41,528 nucleotides of DNA from Hondaea fermentalgiana (lineage: Eukaryota; Sar; Bigyra; Thraustochytrida; Thraustochytriidae): NCBI GenBank assembly GCA_014084085.1, contig NPFB01000008.1, forward strand, positions 526,888 to 568,415, given 5' to 3'. Both the position numbers and the translations under genes were made by a program. Positions 18,808 through 28,060 of the stretch are shown here, one piece after another; the stretch's first letter is position 1; every line of letters starts with the position of its first letter. Below the pieces are notes generated by a model, which saw nothing but the letters and a program-made list of their open reading frames with translations, made no database searches and was not told where the DNA came from.

Positions 18808-21800
18808 TCATTGTTGATTGCACTCCGCAGCATTGTCGTTGAGAGGCGCGTTCTCATTACGAGTCGAAGACCGCGAGGGCCGAGCGACGGACACAGGCGT
18901 CTTGGAGCCCATCTCCGAAGTGATCGACTTGCCACGCGGCTTGCGAGCATTCACTGCAGGGCTCTCGTTGGCAGTAAGCGTGTTCGCCTCAATTCCTGCA
19001 AGGGGAATCTTGCCAGAAACTGCCGCCGGGCGCTTCGTGTTCGTGTTCGTGTTCGTCGGCTTGGCGCTCGGCGCGGCCGCAGTCTCAAGTGCATGACTTG
19101 CAGCGCGGTCGCGGAGCTTGCGGAGGTCCACCATAAGATCAAGATTCTCCTTTTCCAGGAAGCGAATGTTGCTCTTGTGCTCCTCGATCTGCGCCAAAAG
19201 GTCCTCCTTGCCCTTGTCACTCTCATCGCTCGCTGCTCGCTGCGAAGCTTCGAGCGCAGCAACGCGCGCTTCAAGGGCCTTGTTCGCCTCTCGCAACGCC
19301 TCCTCGCGCCGGCTGCTCGTTGCATCCGCCTTGGCGGAAGCGTCGGCAAGCTCCCCGAGTCGGGCCTCAAGCGTGACACGCGCATTCTCCGCCGCCACGT
19401 ACTTGGATTGAAGAACTTCGAGCTTCTCCGAGGCGTCATTGCTTGCAGAGTCCTGTCGCTCCAAAGCGCGTACCTCGGCCTCAAATTGGTCGCGCTCCGA
19501 AATCGTCGAGAGCAGACGCTTCGAGACCATGGAAACAAACTCGGCCGGGGCAATGTCCTCGTGAATACCGAACATCTTGGCGCTACGACGAACAACACCA
19601 GACACTTCGCGCAAGTGGGCTTCACTACGAATGCGCTCCCGAAGCTTTTCTTGCGACTCGCGCAACGAGGTATTGGCGGACTCCACTTCGGCAAGGCGGA
19701 CGCGGACCTCCTTGAGCTTCTTCTGGTCGTCCCGCGCCTTCTTGTACTTTTCTGCGAGTTCCTGGGTAAACTTCACCTTTTCAAGCTTCTGGATGCGCGC
19801 CTGGCTCTTGGTGAGCTGTTCCTCCAGCACCGCAATCTGCGACGCAGCCTCTGCGTTCTGCGACGCTTTCGAAACCTCCTCACGAAGCTGGGCAACATGC
19901 GCCTCGCGCTCCTTGATGGCAACTTGCAGTGATTCGATGCGCTCGTTCGCCGCACAAGTCACCTCGGGAAGCTCCTTGCGAAGAGCAGCAAGTTCCTCTT
20001 CCATGGCGCGCATTGACGCAGCGATCTTCTCGGCGTCCTCCTTGGCACTTTCGATCTCGGTATCACGTGCTTCAAGCTGTGCGCGAAGTTCAGGGACGGC
20101 CGCGCCAGCCTCCTTTGCTTCCCGCTTGAGCGTAGAAATCTTTGACTCCTTGTCCAAAAGAGCCTCTTCCAAGGCATCTGCGCGCTGCTTTTCATTGACC
20201 AGCGTTGCTGCTTCTGCCTTGAGCTCTGCGATACGAGCCTCCAACTCTTCTGTCGCAGCGTTGTTGCCGGTCGTAGCGCTCTCAAGCCGGCTCTCGAGGT
20301 CCGCGATCTGAGTTCGAAGCTGCTCCTCCGTTGCAGCGACAACTTCCTTTTCAGCGCTGAGGGTTTCAAGTTCTCCCTGAAGGCTCGCGACCTGAGCCTC
20401 AAGCTTACTCTTCTCCTCCTGCGATGCAGCTGCAGTCGACTCTGACTCCGCCGCGCTTTCGAGTTGCGACTCGAGCTCAGCAACCTTTGCCTTGAGCTCA
20501 GTCTCGGTATTCGCATTTTCAGAAGAAACATTCGTGAGCGACTCTTCGAGCGACGCAATTTTCGTCTTGAGCTCGTTCTCTGCAGCGGCTCCTTCTTCAA
20601 TCGTGGTCTCGAGATCCGCAATGCGTTCAAGCAAAGAGTCTTCGTTGCCGGCGCCCTGCTCGGCAAGCTTGGCTGAAACTTCGGCAAGATCGGCGCGAAG
20701 TTTTGCTTCAGCTTCGGCATTCGCACTTGCTTTGGTTTCCAGCTCTGCCTTGAGGCTCGCAACCTCTGCTTCAAGAGACTCGACCTTCTCGACTTGTGCG
20801 CTCGAATCAGCAGCGGAAGCCTCCTGCTGGCTTGCTTCAAATCGAAGTTCGGTGATCTTGTCAACAAGCTCCTTGTTCGTGCAGCGCAACTCCTCGGCCT
20901 CCGTCTCAGCCTTGGTGATCGCTTCGCGAGCGGATTCTGCGGCCGTTTCGAGATCCTGAGCACGCTGAGCCTGGACCTCGCACTCATCTTGGATCATTTT
21001 CACATTTTCACGCTGCTTCTCAAGACGCTTGCGAGCTTCGTCGGCGTCAGCCACTGCTTCTGCTTCTTTGGTTTTGGCAGCTGCCAGGTCATTCTGCAAG
21101 GCCTTCAATTCTTCCTCGAGGTCAGAGTTGGAGGCAGCGGCAAGCTTGCTCTCAAGTTGCTCCACAGACTCCTCGAGCTCAGAGGAACGCTCTCGATGAT
21201 GTGATGCAGACTCGCGCTCTTGGGCAAGATCTTCCTTGAGTTGCGTGACCTTGCGCTCGAGTGCTTGAATCGAGGCGTGGAGGGCTTCCGTTTCGCCACT
21301 TCCGGCTGCGCCAGCCTGCGCGTGTGCAGCCTCTGTCTCCCGAAGCTTGACTTCGAAAGCCTCGCGCTCGTGAGCGAGACGCTCCTTGAGTTCTTGCACG
21401 AGGTTGTCTCGCTCATGCGCAGCACGACCAACAGCCGAGGTCGCCTCCGTGAGCTCCCCTCGAAGCTGGCCCTCGGCCTTTTGCGCATTTTCAAGCTCCT
21501 TTTGAAGGCCCTCCAGTTCGCGCGTTGCTTGTTCGGCATCACGTTCTGCACGATTTCGGAGTTCCTTCATGGCGGTTTCCGTCTCCTCAAGCTTGGATGA
21601 CGCCTTGTCGAGCTCCTGCGACGTGAGGTTGAACTTGAGCTGCAACTGACCAAAGCGTCGCTGCACATCTTCCGAAGAGGCCTGCGATGCACTGGCGGCT
21701 TCGGCGGCGTCCGCGGCGCTCTTCATTTGTGCCTGCAGCTCACAGGAAGCAGCACGCGCCTCGGCAAGTTCGCCCTGGACGCTTTGGAGCTGGGACTCGA

Positions 21801-24800
21801 GTGTGTTCTTCTCCGCGCGGAGTCGGCTTGCGGCCGACTCGTGCTTTTCGATCTCGCCATATGCCTCCTCTAGTTCGGCATCCGTCCGCTCACGCAGGCT
21901 TGCAAATTCATCCTTGCTCTCCTGAAGTTTCACCTCCAAGGCGGCTTGCGTCTGCTTCACGAGCTCAAGTTGCGTACGCGCCTGCGCCTCGCCCTTGCTG
22001 TCCGTCTCAACCTTGTCTTCGCTGGCAGTGAGCTCCACCTGGGCAAGCAAGCCGTCAACGACGAGACCAATCACTTCTTGAGCGTGCTCAACAAGAGTCT
22101 CCGCCCGCTCTTGGCAAGCTGCATCGAGGTCGCTCTGAAGAGTGCGCGTCTCAGCACTGCGTGTTTCTAATTCGTTTTCCAAGTCTTCGTGAGTAGCGCG
22201 CGAAGCCGCAAGCGTAGCTTCAAGTTCAGCGTGTCCTTCGCGGAGGTCGGCAACTTCTTGACGAGCATTCTCGATTTGGGCATTGAAGATCTCGCGCACC
22301 TTGGTTACAAGCTCAGTGACATCAATCTCATCACCCTCTGCGTCACTGTCCTCTTGGTCAGTGCACGCCTCGAGTGCAGCCTTGACTTCTTCCAGCTTGG
22401 ATTTGGTCTCTTGCGCCTCAACCTGTGCCGTTTCAAGTTCCGCACGGGACGCAGCAAATTTAGCTTCCAGCTCGGCATGCTCCTCCCGGAGTCCTGCGGC
22501 TTCAACTCGAGCTGCTTCAACCTGCGACTGCAGAGCATCCCGAATGGCAGCGACAAGTTCCACGGCGTCCGAGGTCGTGTCTTCCTTCATGCCAGCACAG
22601 GTGGCAAGGGCAGACTTGACGGCGTCAAGCTTGGCACGTGTCTCTTCTGCCTCGGTCTTGGTTGTCGTAAGTGCAGCAATACTACTCTCCTTATCGAGTT
22701 CCGACTGTACGAGGACATCCTCCATGTGCTCAAGTTTGGCGCGAAGCGCCTCCTCTTGCGCACGGGCCTCCTCGAGCTTGGCCTCGATTTGCTTTGTGGA
22801 CGATTCCCGCTCGCTCGACTCCGATTCGTTGTGGGCTTCAAGGGCGTCCACCTTGGCTTGAAGACTCGACACCTTGGCTTTTTCCTCTTCGAGGGCCAGC
22901 TCGATCGCCCGTGTTGCGGCTCCGTGTGCCTCGGCTTCCTTGACGGCATCGTCAATGCGCTTCTGGAAAGATGCCTGCTCGGCAGCGATTGATTCAAGAA
23001 GTGCTGCCTCATCCTCCTTCATCTGCTTGGCAGCGTGCTCGAGCTTTTCGATTTGCGCGTCTTTGGCCTTGCACAAGTCCTTGAGCTCTTCCATTTCCTC
23101 TCCAAGATCATGCGATTGCATGGATCGCTCCTCGAGCAGTGCGCGAATTTGTTCCTTGGATGCCTTGAACTGCTCGGCCTCACGCTCGAGCTGCGCCTTC
23201 GTCTCTTCTAAAGAGGCTGCGAGCTCGGCGCACTCTGTCTCGCGTGCAGACTTTTCTGCGCGAAGGGCGTCCATCTCTGCCTCAAGTGCTGCGGTGGCCT
23301 CCTCAAAGGCCTCTCCCGACATATTTGTTTGAGTCTCCTTGTGCTCATCGAGCACAACCGGGCTCAACGGACCGGTACCGACGTCGCGAGTTTCTCCGGG
23401 GAGCTCGCACACGAGAGCGCCGGAATCAGATGAACGGCGTTGCTTTCCTGGAGGCGATTTGAGTACAGCCAAGTCGTCTGTTGCCGAGTTTGTGGCGGCC
23501 TTGGAAGCGTCAACGCTAATGGCGGAAGGCTCTTTCTTGTTGGCGGCCAGAATTTTGGAGCCAAAGTCTCCCGGACACCAAGTTTCGCGCTGTTTGCGCT
23601 TTCTGCGCGACTTCCTGTTGATCATGTTTTCACACACAGCAGCCTCGACGTCACCACCTGCTGCCGCTGCAAGAGCAGCGGCCTCTTCCTCATCGTCAGA
23701 GTCAGCAGTACCGGCGGCAACCCCACCACCGAGCACGAGCAGACGCTTGAGGCTTCGGATTTTGTTCTGGAGAGATGACTGTTCAGCATTGGCGGCCTGT
23801 TGCGAGGCAAGCGCATTGCGAAGCTCCTGAATCGTGCGTTTGAGCTTGCGCATCTCGCCCTCGCCATCGAGGACTTCGTTCACTACCGCTCGCGTGCGAA
23901 TCTGCTTGGCGCGGCTTGCAAAGCTGAGCGTGCTTCGCGTTTCTTCCAGGTACTTGGATGCAGGCGTGATGCAGCACACGATGGCGGTGCGGCAATTGCC
24001 GGCCAGTGAAGGCTGGAGGATCTGCGTGAGCTTGCTGTCGCGCCAGTTAATGTAGCCAGCTTTGTTGCGCGAGTTGGCCAGCATGGAGATGACCCGCGAG
24101 AGGGTGAGCAGACTGCGATTAATGTTGCCTCCCTCCTTGAGTCGGCCACCCTCGGCGCCAGTTGCGCGGGCGTTTTCTGAGCCGGCAAGATCGACGAGAT
24201 TGAGCCTTCCAACAAGAATGCCAAAGCGATAGTCGCTCTCCGAGGAGGCACGGCGGTTCGCGTGTTTTTCGACCATGCCTCCGGTGGACCTGCGCCCCTC
24301 GACGTTGCTCATATCATTGTTTTCGGCGTCCTGCGCCTGGTCTTGGTCTTGCATGGCACGCGTGTCGCGCATCTCCACATTGAGCGTAAAGATGGTGTGC
24401 GAACGGCTCGATTTGAGGTTCATGTTTGTCTCGCCGACGTGCCGTCGGCGCTCGCCTTCTTCCTTGGCCTGCAAGAGCTCCTCGACAGAGACGATGGACT
24501 TCATTTCGAGGTTGTCCACGAAGAAACCCCTGTCGCGGTCTTCGCGAATGCGCAAGTTGGCGTCGCTATCAGTAAGTAGATCCTTGACTTGCTCGTTGAA
24601 GATTTCAATGTACGACACATGGAGAAGGAACTGATAATGGGGCTTGCAAGCGATTTCTTCGAACACCTGCGCTGCCGCAAGCTCGAGAATACCGGGAGAA
24701 CTCTGTTCACCCTGCATCGTGTACGTCTTACCGGATGCCGTCTGGCCGTAAGCGAAGACGGTGCCGTTCATGCCCTGAAGCACGGAGGACACGAGGCCAT

Positions 24801-25026
24801 TTGCGACCTTGTCATAGACTTGACGCGTGCTGGTCTTGCTGTCAAAGACATTGTCAAAGGTATGCATGCTGCTCTGGCCTTCATTGACGGAGTAGATCGA
24901 GTTCCCGTCGACGACTTTCCACACATCCTGACAGTTTTGCTTGGTCTCCTTGCTGTTGAGCGGTCGCACGCGCAGAGAGACTGAGATGGACTCCTCGATC
25001 CCGTCCTCTTCGGCAAGGGATGCCAT
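18808..25026 (-). CDS. Kinesin-7 (CENP-E-like) motor protein with very long coiled coil
   Basis: 2072 aa, one exon, ATG at 25026. The motor is N-terminal (about residues 12-385): SVRVRP-like SLRVRP strand, P-loop GQTASGKT at 94-101, switch I NLKSSRSHTIF, switch II LVDLAGSEN, and INRSLLTLS and WRDSKLTQILQPSLAGN. The neck follows at once. An N-terminal motor with this TASGKT P-loop and LAGN signature is typical of kinesin-7/CENP-E, plus-end motors that link chromosomes or cargo to microtubules. Residues from about 400 to 1950 are almost continuous heptad-like coiled coil rich in Ala, Glu, Lys and Leu. The end is basic and Ser/Thr-rich, possibly a second microtubule- or cargo-binding tail, and includes a Thr-Asn repeat (TNTNTNT). 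Length is between plant kinesin-7 and vertebrate CENP-E. A mitotic role is inference. Confidence 0.9.
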   Translation of the reverse strand: MASLAEEDGIEESISVSLRVRPLNSKETKQNCQDVWKVVDGNSIYSVNEGQSSMHTFDNVFDSKTSTRQVYDKVANGLVSSVLQGMNGTVFAYGQTASGKTYTMQGEQSSPGILELAAAQVFEEIACKPHYQFLLHVSYIEIFNEQVKDLLTDSDANLRIREDRDRGFFVDNLEMKSIVSVEELLQAKEEGERRRHVGETNMNLKSSRSHTIFTLNVEMRDTRAMQDQDQAQDAENNDMSNVEGRRSTGGMVEKHANRRASSESDYRFGILVGRLNLVDLAGSENARATGAEGGRLKEGGNINRSLLTLSRVISMLANSRNKAGYINWRDSKLTQILQPSLAGNCRTAIVCCITPASKYLEETRSTLSFASRAKQIRTRAVVNEVLDGEGEMRKLKRTIQELRNALASQQAANAEQSSLQNKIRSLKRLLVLGGGVAAGTADSDDEEEAAALAAAAGGDVEAAVCENMINRKSRRKRKQRETWCPGDFGSKILAANKKEPSAISVDASKAATNSATDDLAVLKSPPGKQRRSSDSGALVCELPGETRDVGTGPLSPVVLDEHKETQTNMSGEAFEEATAALEAEMDALRAEKSARETECAELAASLEETKAQLEREAEQFKASKEQIRALLEERSMQSHDLGEEMEELKDLCKAKDAQIEKLEHAAKQMKEDEAALLESIAAEQASFQKRIDDAVKEAEAHGAATRAIELALEEEKAKVSSLQAKVDALEAHNESESSERESSTKQIEAKLEEARAQEEALRAKLEHMEDVLVQSELDKESSIAALTTTKTEAEETRAKLDAVKSALATCAGMKEDTTSDAVELVAAIRDALQSQVEAARVEAAGLREEHAELEAKFAASRAELETAQVEAQETKSKLEEVKAALEACTDQEDSDAEGDEIDVTELVTKVREIFNAQIENARQEVADLREGHAELEATLAASRATHEDLENELETRSAETRTLQSDLDAACQERAETLVEHAQEVIGLVVDGLLAQVELTASEDKVETDSKGEAQARTQLELVKQTQAALEVKLQESKDEFASLRERTDAELEEAYGEIEKHESAASRLRAEKNTLESQLQSVQGELAEARAASCELQAQMKSAADAAEAASASQASSEDVQRRFGQLQLKFNLTSQELDKASSKLEETETAMKELRNRAERDAEQATRELEGLQKELENAQKAEGQLRGELTEATSAVGRAAHERDNLVQELKERLAHEREAFEVKLRETEAAHAQAGAAGSGETEALHASIQALERKVTQLKEDLAQERESASHHRERSSELEESVEQLESKLAAASNSDLEEELKALQNDLAAAKTKEAEAVADADEARKRLEKQRENVKMIQDECEVQAQRAQDLETAAESAREAITKAETEAEELRCTNKELVDKITELRFEASQQEASAADSSAQVEKVESLEAEVASLKAELETKASANAEAEAKLRADLAEVSAKLAEQGAGNEDSLLERIADLETTIEEGAAAENELKTKIASLEESLTNVSSENANTETELKAKVAELESQLESAAESESTAAASQEEKSKLEAQVASLQGELETLSAEKEVVAATEEQLRTQIADLESRLESATTGNNAATEELEARIAELKAEAATLVNEKQRADALEEALLDKESKISTLKREAKEAGAAVPELRAQLEARDTEIESAKEDAEKIAASMRAMEEELAALRKELPEVTCAANERIESLQVAIKEREAHVAQLREEVSKASQNAEAASQIAVLEEQLTKSQARIQKLEKVKFTQELAEKYKKARDDQKKLKEVRVRLAEVESANTSLRESQEKLRERIRSEAHLREVSGVVRRSAKMFGIHEDIAPAEFVSMVSKRLLSTISERDQFEAEVRALERQDSASNDASEKLEVLQSKYVAAENARVTLEARLGELADASAKADATSSRREEALREANKALEARVAALEASQRAASDESDKGKEDLLAQIEEHKSNIRFLEKENLDLMVDLRKLRDRAASHALETAAAPSAKPTNTNTNTKRPAAVSGKIPLAGIEANTLTANESPAVNARKPRGKSITSEMGSKTPVSVARPSRSSTRNENAPLNDNAAECNQQ

Positions 25027-25861
25027 TCTTGCTCACTTGCTCGTCCTCGCGAACGATCTGCCGCTGCTCCTGCTGCTGCGTCGGAGAGCTCGGTCTCCTC
25101 GCTCCCAGCTACACGTTCGCGCGAGCTTGCTGCGGCACGCTCGTCACTCTCGCAGGCTCTGCCGATGAAACTGGTATGCTCTGTGCTCGTGCGAGGCAGG
25201 AGAGGCCAAAGGTAAAAGCTCAGCAAGCGAGGGCCGGCGGTTATTGGGTTCGCGGGAGCGCGATAGGGGGGCGATAGGGGAATGAATGAATGTTTGGAGG
25301 CTAGCAAATGGAGGGAGAAAGCACGGAAGGGAAAGGAGAAGAGGAGAAGGGAGGGCTGCTCTCCTGGTGCGATTCTCCCTCTCTGTCTGGCTAGTCGTCT
25401 GGCTGAGCGGGAGCGAATGGGCTCTTTTTCTAGGTGCGAAATTCCGAAAACCGCCGAGTGTTCGAATTGTGAAAATGGGTTTCGCAAGAACCGTTACGCA
25501 TTTTTGCTGTTGTAGGCGCAAAGCGTGTCCACTGATGTGAGAGAGACCTGATTGACTGGTGACACGGCAAGCACAATTGGTATTATGAGATGGGTTCCGT
25601 GTTATTTGGTGACTCGATAAGGCGAGAGGCAGAGGCATAAGATGACCACACGGAGTAGGCCTAGAGAAAAAGGACCAGTGAGATGCATGAGCAAGAGGGA
25701 TAGAAAAATGGACCATCCGCCGATAAAGAAAGTTGTTTATGTTTCCCTAGAGGGCCTCTCTTTCCCTCCTCGTTCGGGCTGACTGACAGAAGAAGAAGAA
25801 GAAGAAGAAGAAGATCGTGAGACCGGGCACAGAAAGACTGTCACGAAGGCAGGCAGGTTGT
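25027..25861. other. Spacer between the kinesin and adenylate kinase genes
   Basis: These 835 bases hold the kinesin promoter/leader (CTG-rich near 25045-25080) and the 3' region of adenylate kinase, including a (gaa)n run at about 25790-25813. Only short, low-complexity frames are present, with no domain or RNA recognised. Confidence 0.6.
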
Positions 25862-26698
25862 CTACTTGTTGGAGCCCATGGCAGACTTGATGTCGCCAAA
25901 GACCTTGTCGATGTCCTGGACAGCGTTGATGTTGGCCACGCGGTCGCCATAGTGCTCGAGGACCGGGCGGGTCTGCTCGTGGAAGGTGGCGAGGCGGTTG
26001 CGCAGGGTCTTCTCGTTGTCGTCGGGGCGCTGGATAAGGGGCTCGCCTGTGACGTCGTCCTTGCCCTCGGTCTTGGGAGGGTTGAACTTGACGTGGTAGC
26101 TGCGGCCACTGGCCTTGTGGATGCGGCGGCCGGTGATGCGCTCGACGAGGATCTCGTCATCGACCTCGAAGTTGACCACGGCGTCGATCTTCTCACCCTG
26201 CTGGGAGAGAACGTCGTCGAGCATCTTGGCCTGCTTGATGTTGCGGGGGAAGCCGTCGAGGAGGAAGCCCTTGGCGCACGCCGGGGTGTTGATGTTCTCC
26301 TTGATGAGACCCACGACGAGGTCATCGTCGACGAGGCCGCCGGCCTCCATGATGGACTTGGCCTTCTTGCCGAGGTCCGTGCCGGCCGAGACGGCGGCGC
26401 GGAGCATGTCACCGGTCGCAAGGTGGCATGCGCAGTAGTGAAAGCGGAGCTTCGGGCTCTGGGTGCCCTTGCCGCATCCTATTGTTCGCAGGTGAGGCGA
26501 AGTTGACGTGCGTCAGTCAGTCAGTCAGTCGATCGCGCGTCTCCTTGTGTTCTGGCCATATATCGCGCGGTACTTACCAGGGGGTCCAACAAGGATGGCA
26601 CGGGTCTTGGTGCTCTTCTCCGCGCAGCGGACACGGTTGCGCAGCTCCTCGAGGAGCTGGCCCGTGGTGAAACCCTCGAGCTTTTCTGCGACGCTCAT
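25862..26698 (-). CDS. Adenylate kinase, long form (two exons)
   Basis: Exon 1 is 26698-26578 (40 codons plus one base) and exon 2 is 26478-25862, giving 245 aa. The enzyme converts ATP + AMP to 2 ADP. The P-loop GPPGCGKGTQ is assembled across the splice junction: GPP and one G come from exon 1, and the rest of the glycine codon plus CGKGTQ from exon 2. Further hallmarks are HLATGDMLRA (AMP site), GFLLDGFPRN, the LID core GRRIHKASGRSYH with FNPPK, DDVTGEPLIQRPDDN, and the RL..F......L..YG tail. The length and inserted LID place it in the long, AK2/ADK1-like group. It has no zinc-type four-Cys LID. The N-terminus (MSVAEKLEGFTTG) does not look like a targeting peptide, so cytosol or intermembrane space is likely. 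Confidence 0.92.
26479..26577 (-). other. Intron of adenylate kinase inside the P-loop (99 bp)
   Basis: The donor is GTAAGT at 26577 and the acceptor is CAATAG ending at 26479, splitting the glycine codon GGA of GPPG|CGKGT in phase 1. The intron carries a tandem (GACT)n stretch (about 26513-26530) that supplies several overlapping CTGAC branch-point-like motifs. Confidence 0.9.
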
Positions 26699-28060
26699 CT
26701 TGCTGCTTTGCTTTTGCTTTTGCTCGCGCTTGCGCTCCTGCTGTTGCTGCTGCTACTTCTGCTCTTTCTCCACGCGTCAGTCCACCGTCCCCGCTCCTCG
26801 CCCGCCCTCGCCGTCCGCCAGCCAGCCAAGCAAGCCAAGCCAAGCGCGCTCGCGAGCCGCGCGGCATCGCCATTGACGGCGGCCATTCCATTCCCTCCCT
26901 GCATCCAGCCTCCAGGCACCCGGCCATCCGAGCCGCGGCTCGCCCTCGCAGGGTCGCAGGCCGCAGGGCCGCCGCGCGCAGCCGCCGCCGCGCGGCCCCC
27001 GCTCGCTCTCCCGCGCGCGCGGGCTCCAGCGCACGTACCTCGCGGTCTCGCTCGTCTCGCGCGTCTCGGGTCTGCTGCCGCGAATATCTGCCCTGCTTGC
27101 GCCCCTTTCTTTGGGGGCGGAGCGCGCTGATATAGATAGAGAGAGAGGGGGCCTTGACGCCACGCCGCGCCCGCAAGCCCGCGCCCCGCGCCCGGAAACC
27201 CGCGCTCCGGCGCCGCAAACCCGGCGGCCGGCCCCCNNNNNNNNNNNNNNNNNNNNNNNNNNNNNNNNNNNNNNNNNNNNNNNNNNNNNNNNNNNNNNNN
27301 NNNNNNNNNNNNNNNNNNNNNNNNNNNNNNNNNNNNCCGCGCGCCGCGGCGGAGGGCTTCCGCCACGCCGCAGCCGGGGAAACCCGCGCGACGAGGGAGT
27401 CGCCGACGGCCTGCTCGCCGCCCGGGCGCGGCGCGCGACGGGGAAACCGGACGGCGGGCCGATTGGCCCGTTCGGGCCCGGGAAGCGGTGGACGAGGGGG
27501 TGAATCTGGGAGCGGCGGAATTCGCGGTTGGCGCGCTCGCTCTCTTTGGATACAAGATGAGTTGTGATGGACTTGACAGTGATTGACTGTGAGTGACAGT
27601 GATCGATTGATTTGATGACGTTCATCTCAAGGCGGTGGTGGAGTTCTTCCTGCTGGTGGACGGCGATGGCGACGCCCCTGACGACGACGCCCTCCTCGAC
27701 GACGACGCTCTTGACGACGACGACGACGACGCAGCCCGCAGAAATAGCCTTGCAGGGAGGGCTGTGCCACGCAGAAAACGCACTCTGGCTGTGCCAGGTC
27801 AAGAGGATACGGCTGCAGCAGCCAAGGCCAGCTGCTGCTGGCTGCACTGCAGCAGCAGGTGGCGTTATAGTAGGATAAGGAAGGCTTAAGGTTCCAGACT
27901 CGCGGATCGGATCGGATCGGATTGGATTGGATCGATCATAGGCCGAGACGGAGGCAGATGCAAGCAAGGAGCAGCAGCGAACGAAAGAGGAAGAAGAGGA
28001 GTGAAAACAGAAACGGAGCGATTCATCATCACAAGCTTTGGATAGGATAAGGCTAGGCTA
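26699..28060. other. Gene-poor GC-rich region around an assembly gap
   Basis: I see no supportable gene in these 1.36 kb. The first part is the adenylate kinase promoter, with CTG/CTC-rich and CCAAG repeats. The flanks of the N run are extremely GC-rich with recurring GGAAACC motifs. A GAC/GACGAC run lies at about 27676-27730 and GGATC/GGATT units at about 27902-27938. A gene or exon could be lost in the gap. Confidence 0.55.
27237..27336. other. Assembly gap of 100 N
   Basis: Exactly 100 unknown bases, the usual placeholder for a gap of unknown size. Order and distance of the sequences on either side are not proven by the sequence. Confidence 0.99.

Noticed and set aside
18727..19932. 401-codon plus-strand frame opposite the 3' part of the kinesin gene
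   Set aside because: Long antisense frames are expected opposite Ala/Glu-rich coiled coils in GC-rich DNA, and no domain is visible.
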